Assembly (NCBI GenBank): GCA_015488565.1
Contig: WFNQ01000262.1
Coordinates: 1-33,243, forward strand
DNA length: 33,243 bases
Source: Thiomicrorhabdus sp.
GTDB taxonomy: Bacteria; Pseudomonadota; Gammaproteobacteria; Thiomicrospirales; Thiomicrospiraceae
Direction of reading: 5' to 3'
Below the pieces are notes generated by a model. It ran no database searches. It had not been told where the DNA came from and saw only the letters and a list, made by a program, of their open reading frames with translations. Positions 1 to 9,185 of the stretch are shown piece after piece. The position numbers and the translations under genes were made by a program. Numbering within the stretch: position 1 is the first letter of the stretch; every line of letters begins with the position of its first letter.

Positions 1-1199
<1,199 letters not shown>

Positions 1200-1259
1200 T
1201 CACTTTTATAATTAAATTGAATAAGTAACGACTCAGCGACTTCGGTTATTTATAACTCG

Positions 1260-1283
1260 AAGAATCGTTCTTGAATGATTCTT
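1260..1283. other. Stem-loop between hisZ and purA
   Basis: AAGAATC-G-TTC pairs with GAA-T-GATTCTT around a two-base loop, giving a ten-pair stem with one G-U. No T-run follows on the minus strand, so it is not a standard intrinsic terminator. It lies in the hisZ-purA gap and could affect transcript stability or processing. Confidence 0.4.
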
Positions 1284-1295
1284 TACTCGACAAAA

Positions 1296-2471
1296 TCATG
1301 CACTAACAACGCACCATTGACCACCGTCATTCGATAAATACTGGTCGCCTTTCATCAAAGTATTCGCATCATACATTTTAATGACTTTCATACCAGATGC
1401 CTTCAACGCCACTATTTTTTCTTGCAGTGCTTTATCGGCTTGTGAGGGTGCATACACCACGCCCGCTTGCAAAACAGGCGCTGACTCAAGCAAGTCGAGT
1501 GCTAAACGTAAATCCAAACTAAAGCCCGTTGCAGGTAACGCTAACCCAAATTCAGAACCAATGTTATCGTAACGTCCACCTTTACAAATCGGTAACAAAA
1601 ACCCATCGGCACTGTAACAGGCAAAAATAATGCCCGTATGGTATTGATAACCACGAATATCGGCTAAGTCTAAATGAATGGCGTTACTGTGCATAGCACT
1701 TAAAAATGAGATGACCGTGTCTAAACGCTCAACCGCATCGTTTAACACAGGCGAGATAGGCGATAAACACGTTTTTGCTTGTGCAATCACATCTGTTGCA
1801 TCACCACACAAAGTCAATAAAACAGTAAACGCACCCGAAACCGGTTCAGGCAGGGTCGTTTCAGCCAAAAACTGTTTATACTCAGGTAACGCTTTGCGCT
1901 CAAAAATATCAATTAATTGAGTCGTTTGCCCTTCATTTAAACCAGCCAGTGAAATCAACTCATCCACAATACCCACGTGTCCCAAGCTAACCTTACTGTT
2001 TTCTAAATTCAGCATCTGCATGGATTCAAGCATTAATTCAATGATTTCAATATCACTTTCAACCCCTGCATGACCAAACATTTCAGCACCAAGCTGAATA
2101 GGACTACGAGATCCTTTCGCTTTATTGTTGCGTGTTTTCAATACTTCGCCGGCATAACATAAACGAGAAATACGATCGGATGCTTTTAAACGATTGCTGA
2201 CAATACGAGCCACTTGTGGTGTCATGTCTGCACGAACGCCCATCATTTTACCGCTCTCTTGATCGGTAAAACGACACGTATCGACCGCCATATGACGTGC
2301 TGTTCCAGTCAACAACGAGTCGGTAAACTCGGCAAGTGGTGGCAATACCAAATCGTATCCTGACAGGTTAAAGCCATCCATTAACTTACGGCGATAATAT
2401 TCCAGTTTTTGGGCTTGAGGGGGCAGAAGGTCTTCTAAACCATCTGGCGTAAACCAAGTAGATTGTTGCAT
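1296..2471 (-). CDS. hisZ: ATP phosphoribosyltransferase regulatory subunit HisZ
   Basis: HisZ is a histidyl-tRNA-synthetase-like protein without aminoacylation activity. It binds the short form of HisG and makes the first enzyme of histidine biosynthesis active and feedback-sensitive. The 391-residue protein begins with the typical FTPDGLEDLLPPQA stretch. It has the class II synthetase motif 2-like region (VRADMTPQVARI, about residues 79-90) and the C-terminal GGRYDNI segment near 297-303. Length matches HisZ (about 390) rather than HisS, which would carry an extra anticodon-binding domain. A purine-rich AGAAAGAAG stretch precedes the ATG. The DUF2065-hisZ-purA order is common in gammaproteobacteria that have the short HisG. 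hisG itself is not in the window. Confidence 0.95.
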   Translation of the reverse strand: MQQSTWFTPDGLEDLLPPQAQKLEYYRRKLMDGFNLSGYDLVLPPLAEFTDSLLTGTARHMAVDTCRFTDQESGKMMGVRADMTPQVARIVSNRLKASDRISRLCYAGEVLKTRNNKAKGSRSPIQLGAEMFGHAGVESDIEIIELMLESMQMLNLENSKVSLGHVGIVDELISLAGLNEGQTTQLIDIFERKALPEYKQFLAETTLPEPVSGAFTVLLTLCGDATDVIAQAKTCLSPISPVLNDAVERLDTVISFLSAMHSNAIHLDLADIRGYQYHTGIIFACYSADGFLLPICKGGRYDNIGSEFGLALPATGFSLDLRLALDLLESAPVLQAGVVYAPSQADKALQEKIVALKASGMKVIKMYDANTLMKGDQYLSNDGGQWCVVSA

Positions 2472-2508
2472 TAAATCACTTCTTTCTAATTACTAAATTG
2501 GAGGAGTT

Positions 2509-2534
2509 GTCTGTTTTTCATTACAAAAACAGAC
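2509..2534. other. Perfect 10-bp stem-loop after the DUF2065 gene
   Basis: GTCTGTTTTT and AAAAACAGAC form a perfect stem around CATTAC, beginning five bases beyond the DUF2065 stop codon and ending about 40 bases before the hisZ start. There is no T-run downstream on the minus strand. It is more likely a processing or stability hairpin, or a weak attenuator, than a full terminator. Confidence 0.45.
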
Positions 2535-2538
2535 AAAA

Positions 2539-2730
2539 TCATTCACTTAAAAACATTAATACCAACATGCCAATGGTAATGGATACCAATCCCATGATGC
2601 GTAACTCTTTTTCTGAAGCCTGAACTGCGGCGGTCATCATTCGCTTCCAAGCATTTGGAAAGACAAAAGGTAAAATACCTTCAATAATAAAGACCAAAGC
2701 AATGGCTGCAATTAAAGTTGTTTCTAACAT
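2539..2730 (-). CDS. yjeT: DUF2065 small inner-membrane protein (YjeT-like)
   Basis: A 63-residue protein with two predicted membrane segments (about residues 4-24 and 44-61) separated by a short polar stretch (FPNAWKRMM...EKELRIMG) that is the recognisable core of the DUF2065/YjeT family. The function is not established. It sits between hflC and hisZ/purA, the same place as yjeT in Escherichia coli, which supports the assignment. It is separated from hflC by a terminator-like hairpin, so it may be expressed at a lower level than hflKC. Confidence 0.88.
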   Translation of the reverse strand: MLETTLIAAIALVFIIEGILPFVFPNAWKRMMTAAVQASEKELRIMGLVSITIGMLVLMFLSE

Positions 2731-2754
2731 TTTTTGAGACCTTTATTCGGCCAT

Positions 2755-2778
2755 AAAAAAGGCGAGGAGACCCCCACC
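2755..2778 (-). terminator. Intrinsic terminator or attenuator after hflC
   Basis: On the minus strand GGTGGGG pairs with CTCGCC-type bases (about seven pairs including wobbles) around a short loop, directly followed by six T residues (A-run at 2755-2760 on the plus strand). It lies between hflC and the DUF2065 gene. Because the operon continues in the same direction, partial read-through is likely. Confidence 0.6.
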
Positions 2779-2797
2779 TTGATACAATCAGCTTCGT

Positions 2798-3655
2798 TTA
2801 CTGAGATGACTGATTAAAATATTTAAAGAAATCTGACTTAGGATCAACTAATAAAATATCGGATTTATCTTTAAAAGAGGCTTTGTATGCATTGATACTA
2901 TGATAGAAAGAGTAGAACTCAGCATCCAAATTATACGCCTTAGCATAAATCTCAGCCGCTTTCGCATCCCCCTTACCACGAAGAACCTCTGCTTCACTGT
3001 ACGCATCCGCTAGGATAACCACGCGCTGACGATCGGCATCGGCTCTGATTTTTTCAGCCGCTTCCGACCCTTTTGAGCGTAAGTCTTTCGCAACACGATT
3101 ACGTTCCGCTTCCATTCTACGGTAAACCGATTGACTAATGTCTTTCGCTAAATCAATTCGTTTAATACGAATATCTTCAATTTCAATACCAAATGAGTTG
3201 GCCGCTAATGCCGTTGTGGCTTTAATTTTATTTGCGATATCAACACGTTCTGCTGAAATCACCTCTTTAACGGTACGATTACCAAATTCAGCTCGTAAGC
3301 CATCTTTTACAATCTGTCCCAGTTTCATACCCGCTTGACGGTTATCCCCGTTCATGGTGGTATAAAACATCTCAACATCTGAAATACGCCACTTTACAAA
3401 CGAATCCACGACCAAGTTTTTCTTTTCACTCGTCAAGTAACGCTCTGGATTTGCATCCAACGTTTGTAACCGTGCATCAAACTTACGTACATTATTAATA
3501 AATGGCATTTTAAAGTGTAAGCCAGGCTCTACATCTGCTTTTACAATTTCCCCTAAACGAAGAACCACTCCGGTTTCCCATTGGTTCACCACATAAACGG
3601 AGTTACTGCCCACAAATAAAACAGCCGCCGCTAATATTCCAAGTATCGGTTTCAT
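2798..3655 (-). CDS. hflC: FtsH protease modulator HflC
   Basis: HflC forms, with HflK, a large periplasmic-facing cage around the membrane protease FtsH and modulates its access to membrane substrates. The 285-residue protein has an N-terminal membrane anchor (about residues 4-20) and a SPFH/band-7 domain (about 20-190, with VVNQWETGVVLRLGEI). An alpha-helical stretch rich in charged residues and alanine follows (RRMEAERNRVAKDLRSKGSE, then EKIRADADRQRV) that is characteristic of HflC. The start codon overlaps the hflK stop (TAATG), implying translational coupling and equal synthesis of the two subunits. Confidence 0.96.
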   Translation of the reverse strand: MKPILGILAAAVLFVGSNSVYVVNQWETGVVLRLGEIVKADVEPGLHFKMPFINNVRKFDARLQTLDANPERYLTSEKKNLVVDSFVKWRISDVEMFYTTMNGDNRQAGMKLGQIVKDGLRAEFGNRTVKEVISAERVDIANKIKATTALAANSFGIEIEDIRIKRIDLAKDISQSVYRRMEAERNRVAKDLRSKGSEAAEKIRADADRQRVVILADAYSEAEVLRGKGDAKAAEIYAKAYNLDAEFYSFYHSINAYKASFKDKSDILLVDPKSDFFKYFNQSSQ

Positions 3656-4893
3656 TAACGTAGTTCCCTATTTTTCAAATAATCACGAATATTGGTTTTC
3701 TGACTGCTTGAAGTATTTTGATGATTATTTACCGCCCCAGTGTTAACAGGCGCAACTTGTTGCGGTGGTGCAAACGGAATGCTTGCTTGACCTTGATTGA
3801 CCATTTTATCTAACGGTAAATACAATAAATTATTACTGCTATCCGATCCAACAAACACCTTACTGGTATTACTTAATACCGTTGACATCGCATCAATATA
3901 CAGACGATTACGCGTGACTTCTGGTGCTTTTTGATACTCGGTAACAATACTGGTAAAACGGGCTGCCTCACCGACCGCCTGAGCAATCACTCGATCATGA
4001 TAAGCACTGGCTTCTTCTAGCTCTCGCGCTGCTTTACCACGAGATTTTGGTAAAATATCATTTGAATACGCTTCGGCTTCGTTAATCAAACGCTCTCTGT
4101 CTTCTCGCGCCTTAACCACATCCGCAAAAGCCGATTGTACTTGCTCTGGTGGTTGAGCATCTTGCAAGTTAACACTGGTAACAATTAACCCCGTTTTATA
4201 CTCATCTAAGCGGTCTTGTGTTAACTCTTTTACACGAGAAACAACTTCATCACGCCCTTCTGTTAAAACAAAGTCCATCGTGCTTTGTCCAACGACTTCT
4301 CGCAAGGTGCTCTCTACAACTGCACGTAACGTCATATCAGGATCTGATACGTCAAATAAATATTGATTGGCACTTTGTATTTGATATTGCACAGCAATTT
4401 TTAAGTCCACAATATTTTCATCTTTGGTCAACATCAAAGACTCATTTGGAACAGTTCCAGTTTTAGTACGAGTGGTATCAGAACGATAACCAATTTCAGC
4501 GGTACGAATTTGATCGACGTTCACAATACGAACGGTTTCAATAGGGTAAGGAATGTGCCAGTGCGGCCCGGCTTTTGTCTCTTCAACAAACGAACCAAAC
4601 TGAGTGACAACACCTCGCTCTGCAGGGTCAACAATATAGATACCCGAGAGCAACCAAACGGTTCCAACGACACCCAAAATAACTGAACCACCTCGACCAC
4701 CGATGCCTCCGCCACCTTTTTTGCCAAACTTATCGCTTGCGCCCCCAAAAATCTTCTGAGCCTTTTTCAGTAACTCATCAATATCATCATTTTTTGGGTT
4801 TCTAGGGGGCTTTTGATCGCCACCACCATTATTGTTTTTTCCTGAGTTTCCCCAAGGATCCTGCCCAGACTTACCGGGTTCATTCCAAGCCAT
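3655..4893 (-). CDS. hflK: FtsH protease modulator HflK
   Basis: Partner of HflC in the FtsH-HflKC complex. The 412-residue protein starts with a glycine/proline/lysine-rich cytoplasmic segment (MAWNEPGKSGQDPWG, then GGGDQKPPRNPKNDDIDELL). It has one membrane anchor at about residues 70-88, a SPFH domain (about 88-270, DPAERGVVTQFGSF) and a charged helix (RERLINEAEAYSNDILPKSRG). The tail is low in complexity and rich in Asn, Gln and Ser. GGAG lies eight bases before the ATG. An AT-rich nine-pair hairpin (4921-4941) lies in the leader. hflX is upstream with a 152-bp gap that holds a possible promoter. Confidence 0.96.
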   Translation of the reverse strand: MAWNEPGKSGQDPWGNSGKNNNGGGDQKPPRNPKNDDIDELLKKAQKIFGGASDKFGKKGGGGIGGRGGSVILGVVGTVWLLSGIYIVDPAERGVVTQFGSFVEETKAGPHWHIPYPIETVRIVNVDQIRTAEIGYRSDTTRTKTGTVPNESLMLTKDENIVDLKIAVQYQIQSANQYLFDVSDPDMTLRAVVESTLREVVGQSTMDFVLTEGRDEVVSRVKELTQDRLDEYKTGLIVTSVNLQDAQPPEQVQSAFADVVKAREDRERLINEAEAYSNDILPKSRGKAARELEEASAYHDRVIAQAVGEAARFTSIVTEYQKAPEVTRNRLYIDAMSTVLSNTSKVFVGSDSSNNLLYLPLDKMVNQGQASIPFAPPQQVAPVNTGAVNNHQNTSSSQKTNIRDYLKNRELR

Positions 4894-4986
4894 TCAAACA
4901 TCTCCATGTTTCGTGCAATCGTTTTTAGAAAATCTAAAAACCGCATCAATCTAGTGATCTGCATTTTTACAGACACGATTCCTCAT

Positions 4987-5015
4987 ATTCTAGTGAGATT
5001 ATCGCTAAAAGTCAC
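4987..5015 (-). promoter_or_regulatory. Possible sigma-70 promoter for hflKC
   Basis: On the minus strand GTGACT, a 17-base spacer and TAGAAT lie in the hflX-hflK gap, about 95 bases before the hflK start. The match is moderate (four and five of six). It would allow hflKC to be expressed apart from the upstream genes. Confidence 0.35.
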
Positions 5016-5045
5016 CTATTAAAATAATTTATAACAAATATTTAT

Positions 5046-6341
5046 TCAACCCAAAACATTTGCCTGAATCAATTCAGGCCAGTTTTTAACGACATTCCAC
5101 TCTTGAATGGTTAAGGACATTTTAAATAAACTATTGCCTTCGTCATCAAATCCTTCCTCTAAAATCGACCCTAAAGAGTATAACTCAGCACGCTTTTTAC
5201 CCGCATCGACTTTAAGTGTTAACGACACAGTTAAAAATGCCCCCTTAAAAAAGGAAGCAACAGCCTCTAATAATAAGTCCATACCATCGCCGCTTTTAGC
5301 CGACACCCAAACACGCTGCGAGACGCCCTCATCATTACAGTCCACTTTCGCCTCAACACTAGGCTCTAACCGATCAATTTTATTAAACACCATTAGTTGT
5401 GGTACCGATTCTGCACCCACCTCTTGAATCACCTCATGTACGTCGGCAATTTTTTCGTCTCGATGCGGATCTGATGCATCCACTAGATGAACCAACAGGT
5501 CTGCCTCACGCGTCTCTTCCAGTGTAGAGCGAAATGCGGAAACTAAGTCATGAGGAATGTGCCGAATAAAGCCAACCGTATCGGCAAAAATAACGCGCCC
5601 TGCTCCGGGAAGGTGTACTCGACGCAAAGTTGAATCTAAGGTTGCAAACAAGCGATCTTCCGCATACACACCTGCCGAAGTCATTTGATTAAATAGAGTG
5701 GATTTTCCCGCATTGGTATAACCAATAATGGTTATTACTGGAATTTCCGTACGCTTACGTGCCTCTTGCCCCAAACCACGTTGTTTACGGACTTTTTCAA
5801 TTTTTCTTTCAAGCGACTTAATGCGCCCTTGAACCAAGCGTCGATCCGACTCAAGTTGAGTTTCTCCTGGGCCGCGTGCCCCTATCCCACCTTGGCGATC
5901 CAGATGTGTCCACCCCTTTACTAAGCGAGTTGACATGCGCTTAAGCAGCGCCAATTCAACCTGTAATTTCCCCTCATGAGAGCGCGCTCTTTGGGCAAAA
6001 ATATCTAAAATCAATCCGACTCGATCCAATACCTGACATTGCACGAGTTCAGATAAATTACGCTCTTGAGCTGGTGTTAATGCATGGTTCACAATTACTA
6101 CATCGGCTTCATGCAACTCAACCGCTTGCTGGATTTCCTCTGCCTTACCTTTGCCTACAAAATATTTAGAATCGGGTCTTTGACGCTTAGTACCGAGTAA
6201 AGTGCAAACCTCCGCACCTGCGGAATCAACCAGCTCATAAAACTCATCCAAATCTTCACGATCTGATTCATGATAAAAATCGACATGAACCAACACGGCT
6301 TTTTCAAGCTCACGCCGTTCAAGACGGTCAAATAATTCCAT
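5046..6341 (-). CDS. hflX: GTPase HflX, ribosome-associated
   Basis: HflX is an Obg-class GTPase that binds the 50S subunit and splits stalled or heat-damaged 70S ribosomes. The 431-residue protein has the HflX N-terminal domain (about 10-190), including the glycine-rich segment GIGARGPGETQLE that defines the family. The GTPase domain follows with G1 GYTNAGKST (about 207-215), G3 DTVGF followed by RHIPHDLVSAFRSTLEE, and G4 NKID. It lies downstream of hfq with a terminator-like hairpin between them, as in E. coli where hfq and hflX share transcripts. Length is typical. Confidence 0.96.
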   Translation of the reverse strand: MELFDRLERRELEKAVLVHVDFYHESDREDLDEFYELVDSAGAEVCTLLGTKRQRPDSKYFVGKGKAEEIQQAVELHEADVVIVNHALTPAQERNLSELVQCQVLDRVGLILDIFAQRARSHEGKLQVELALLKRMSTRLVKGWTHLDRQGGIGARGPGETQLESDRRLVQGRIKSLERKIEKVRKQRGLGQEARKRTEIPVITIIGYTNAGKSTLFNQMTSAGVYAEDRLFATLDSTLRRVHLPGAGRVIFADTVGFIRHIPHDLVSAFRSTLEETREADLLVHLVDASDPHRDEKIADVHEVIQEVGAESVPQLMVFNKIDRLEPSVEAKVDCNDEGVSQRVWVSAKSGDGMDLLLEAVASFFKGAFLTVSLTLKVDAGKKRAELYSLGSILEEGFDDEGNSLFKMSLTIQEWNVVKNWPELIQANVLG

Positions 6342-6370
6342 ATAGCATTACATCTCTTATTTTTATTTTT

Positions 6371-6428
6371 TTGACAAAAAAAATCCCCCAGATTTTCACA
6401 CTCAATCGTTCCGTGAAAAAGAGGGGGA
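6371..6428 (-). terminator. Intrinsic terminator or attenuator between hfq and hflX
   Basis: TCCCCC (6384-6389) pairs with GGGGGA (6423-6428) and TTTTCAC with GTGAAAA, with a 3x3 internal loop between and a loop of about 13 bases. Reading leftwards the hairpin is followed by a run of eight T residues. It would stop much of the hfq transcript and let only part continue into hflX. Confidence 0.65.
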
Positions 6429-6453
6429 GGTCTTTTTTAAAAAAAGGGTTAAA

Positions 6454-6717
6454 TCACTCAATGGATTCTTTTGAATCAAACGATTCTTCATAAAGTTTAG
6501 GATCACGTGCAGGCACAATGGTTGAAATAGCGTGTTTATACACCATCTGCGTCACCGTGCTTCTTAACAACACCACAAACTGATCAAACGAATCTACTTT
6601 TCCTTGCAATTTAACCCCATTCACCAGGTAAACCGAGACATTAATGCGCTCTTTGCGTAAAGCATTTAAATAAGGATCCTGAATCGGTAATGCTCTAGCA
6701 CTCTTTTTCTCTTCCAT
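6454..6717 (-). CDS. hfq: RNA chaperone Hfq
   Basis: Hfq is a hexameric Sm-like protein that pairs small regulatory RNAs with mRNAs. The sequence shows the Sm1 core with [22 protein letters not shown], and the Sm2 motif YKHAIST (family consensus YKHA). A short acidic tail follows. A start two codons further upstream (ATG at 6723) is possible, but the AGGA box lies six bases before the ATG at 6717 and directly abuts the other, so 6717 is preferred, giving 87 residues. In relatives hfq directly follows miaA. Here a SulP transporter gene separates them. A terminator-like hairpin follows the gene. Confidence 0.95.
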   Translation of the reverse strand: MEEKKSARALPIQDPYLNALRKERINVSVYLVNGVKLQGKVDSFDQFVVLLRSTVTQMVYKHAISTIVPARDPKLYEESFDSKESIE

Positions 6718-6753
6718 GGTCATTCCTATTATTATATTTTTTTAAAAAATAAC

Positions 6754-8070
6754 TCAGTTAATTTCTTGCTCATCTTCTTTAAACTTGCGGAAATATTTTC
6801 GAACAATCGTGCCTGCAGGCATACTGTCCACTTTTGAAAAGATAACATAACTAATAACCGCATGGATGACTAACGTAATAATTAACCCTTCAAAAATACC
6901 GACCTGAAAAACCAATAAACCACAAACCGTTGCAAGCAATACGGCATAAGGACCATGAGTTGCCACATGCAACAGACCCAACACCATTTTAATCCCCACA
7001 AACGTCATAATAATAGCTAATGCAAAGTACGGTAAATTATCTAAATACTGAACATTAAAGACAAAGAAAGCGATTAACAAACCAATCACCAACACCGATA
7101 ACTTAGTATAAGCTCCGGCTAAACGGTTGGTTGAAGACTTGGCTAGTCCATCTAAATTGGTCATTCCGCCAAAAAAGCTGGCTCCCATATTAGAGACCCA
7201 AATAGACAGTAACGAATTGTTCGAATTACAAGGGCGTTTTAATGGATCAATTTTTTCAATCGCCGCATTACTCATAACCTGCTCAATCACATCAACTACC
7301 GCCAGCATTAATGCAAAAAAGATAGCATACACCCACAAATAAACCGAATCAAAATCAGGAATAGGTAAACCAATATTAAACTCAACGTCCTCTACCTTCA
7401 GCATTCTGACATCAATCAAAAGCGATGCCACAATACCAAATACAATCAAAGCAAAATACGGTAATGCAGGCTTGGTATCCTTAAACTTCTTAAACAACCC
7501 AAGAAATAAAATTGCACCAATAATAGACAAAACAATCACTTGAATACGTGCGTCCGTCCAAAACTCTTCACCCACCGCCATGCCTACCGGTAGCATCCAA
7601 AGAAACGGTAAAAACTTCAAGGCGATTTTTAAACCAATCCCAGCTAACAACCCCTCGACCAAATAAGGAGGAACCGCTTTTAACAGATAGCGTTGCCAAT
7701 CATACTTCCAAATAATGGCTTGAAAAGTGGCCGTCATAAAAATAACAAACGCCATATTTTCAATACCAAATGTTGCCACACCCATCGCTAAAATAGGGGC
7801 TAATCCAGCGGCAATCCCCGGTGCACCAATAAAGTTACCAGGACGAAACCAAGCAAATAAAAAACCGATAAAAGAAGCAAAAGCAACCGTCGCTAATCCC
7901 ACCTGAATAGGGTAATCAGACATCATTGCAATACCAATTGACAATGGAATCGCCATCGTCGCCGTAATCACACCCGCTTGAATATCTCGACCAGCATATT
8001 TAGCCACAAATGCAGCAGAACCGTGTTCGACGCTCTGAGTTTCCTCAGTATTTATATTTTTTTTAGTCAT
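6754..8070 (-). CDS. SulP-family anion transporter without STAS domain
   Basis: A 438-residue polytopic membrane protein with roughly 10-12 hydrophobic segments and a SulP (SLC26-like) core. The N-terminal RDIQAGVITATMAIPLSIGIAM is the family's TM1 signature, followed by GAPGIAAGLAPILA. SulP proteins move sulfate, bicarbonate or other anions. Some autotrophic gammaproteobacteria use SulP members for dissolved inorganic carbon uptake. The substrate cannot be read from sequence. The C-terminus ends after the last membrane segment with a short basic tail (VRKYFRKFKEDEQ), so the cytoplasmic STAS domain typical of the family is absent. It sits inside the conserved miaA-hfq junction and has its own promoter candidate, which suggests a separately regulated insertion. 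Confidence 0.85.
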   Translation of the reverse strand: MTKKNINTEETQSVEHGSAAFVAKYAGRDIQAGVITATMAIPLSIGIAMMSDYPIQVGLATVAFASFIGFLFAWFRPGNFIGAPGIAAGLAPILAMGVATFGIENMAFVIFMTATFQAIIWKYDWQRYLLKAVPPYLVEGLLAGIGLKIALKFLPFLWMLPVGMAVGEEFWTDARIQVIVLSIIGAILFLGLFKKFKDTKPALPYFALIVFGIVASLLIDVRMLKVEDVEFNIGLPIPDFDSVYLWVYAIFFALMLAVVDVIEQVMSNAAIEKIDPLKRPCNSNNSLLSIWVSNMGASFFGGMTNLDGLAKSSTNRLAGAYTKLSVLVIGLLIAFFVFNVQYLDNLPYFALAIIMTFVGIKMVLGLLHVATHGPYAVLLATVCGLLVFQVGIFEGLIITLVIHAVISYVIFSKVDSMPAGTIVRKYFRKFKEDEQEIN

Positions 8071-8106
8071 CGTTTTATTATAACCTTATCGTAATAGACC
8101 CATTAA

Positions 8107-8131
8107 GCGCAAGGAACCTCTGGGATTGCGC
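8107..8131 (-). other. Stem-loop in the sulP leader
   Basis: GCGCAA (8107-8112) and TTGCGC (8126-8131) form a perfect six-pair stem with a 13-base loop, between the predicted start of transcription (near 8145) and the sulP ATG. No T-run follows. It could shape the leader mRNA or be a protein-binding dyad. Confidence 0.35.
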
Positions 8132-8151
8132 GGTACATTAAAGCACGTGCT

Positions 8152-8180
8152 AATATAACCACAAAACACGCCCTTGTAAA
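8152..8180 (-). promoter_or_regulatory. Sigma-70 promoter for the SulP gene
   Basis: On the minus strand TTTACA, exactly 17 bases, then TATATT, in the gap between miaA and the transporter gene. Both boxes match five of six consensus bases with ideal spacing. Transcription would start near 8145 and give a leader of about 75 bases. Confidence 0.6.
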
Positions 8181-8226
8181 TCTTAGTCGCCACCCACTGT
8201 TACAGAGATACAGTAAATAAAGTAAC

Positions 8227-9183
8227 TTAAACCGCCTTTTTCAAACAATCTAACAATAGCCCAAGACGCTCTTTTGGCGTGGTTTGATAGGGGTCTATTT
8301 TAATTAAATCGGGTTCTTTTCTTAACCATGTTAATTGGCGTTTTGCCAGTTGGCGTGTCGCGACCAATCCTTTATATACAAACATTTCGTAGTCGTATTC
8401 GCCTGTTAAAAACAGCCAAGCTTGGCGATAACCTACACTGCGCATAGAGGTGGTATCAGCGGTTAGATTACCCTGTTCAAACAGAGATTTCACTTCGGAT
8501 AAAAAACCCGCTTCGAGCATGGACTCAAATCGCTTACCAATTTGGGCGTGGAGTTTGGCGCGATCCTCAGGGATAAGTCCTATTTTGATGAGCTTAAATG
8601 CCGTTAAGCCGGCTTTGGGTTCCGCGCGTAATTCGGTTAACGTTTTACCCGAAATGTCATACACCTCTAAAGCACGAATAAGCCGCTGGGGATCATTGGG
8701 GTGAATACGTAACGCAGATTCAGGATCGATTTTTTCTAAACGCTGATGCAGCTTTTCTGGGCTGTCTTGCCAAATCTTTTGCAACGTTGCTCGAATGGCC
8801 TCATTTGCGGAAGGTAGCTCATTCATTCCCTGTTGTAAGGCGTTGTAATACATCATCGTTCCGCCCACTAACACAGGCAGTTTGCCACGTGAAAATATCT
8901 CTTCAACCAGCCGAGACACATCTTCAACAAACTCAGACGCCGAATAGCTCTCTTGTGGGTCATGGGTATTAATTAAATGGTGTGGCACGGCTTCTTGCTC
9001 TTGGCGACTGGGTTTAGCCGTGCCAATATCCATTTCCCTGTAAATCAAAGCGGAATCCACACTGATGATTTCAATTGGCAGTACCTTGGCTAAATCCATC
9101 GATAACTGACTCTTGCCTGAAGCCGTTGGCCCCATTAAGGCCAAACACTGTTTTTGCTCAATAAGCTTTTGAATAAGTTCCAC
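8227..9183 (-). CDS. miaA: tRNA dimethylallyltransferase MiaA
   Basis: MiaA adds a dimethylallyl group to N6 of adenosine 37 in tRNAs that read codons starting with U. The protein shows the P-loop GPTASGKS near its start, the DSALIYREMDIGTAKPS signature, HHLI, and later VGGTMMYYNALQQG, all typical of the family. The frame is open back to 9261 inside mutL, but a GTG at 9183, two bases after the mutL stop and preceded by GGACAG, gives 319 residues. That matches the usual MiaA length (about 310-320) and the MiaA N-terminus, so it is taken as the start. Translational coupling to mutL is likely. Confidence 0.94.
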   Translation of the reverse strand: MELIQKLIEQKQCLALMGPTASGKSQLSMDLAKVLPIEIISVDSALIYREMDIGTAKPSRQEQEAVPHHLINTHDPQESYSASEFVEDVSRLVEEIFSRGKLPVLVGGTMMYYNALQQGMNELPSANEAIRATLQKIWQDSPEKLHQRLEKIDPESALRIHPNDPQRLIRALEVYDISGKTLTELRAEPKAGLTAFKLIKIGLIPEDRAKLHAQIGKRFESMLEAGFLSEVKSLFEQGNLTADTTSMRSVGYRQAWLFLTGEYDYEMFVYKGLVATRQLAKRQLTWLRKEPDLIKIDPYQTTPKERLGLLLDCLKKAV

Positions 9184-9185
9184 GA

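Noticed and set aside
1260-1283. Hairpin before purA as an intrinsic terminator
   Set aside because: No T-run follows in the direction of transcription, so listed only as a stem-loop.
4767-4976. Small minus-strand frames over the hflK 5' end (also 4521-4748)
   Set aside because: They lie in other frames of hflK, show no family signatures, and hflK is clearly the coding frame.
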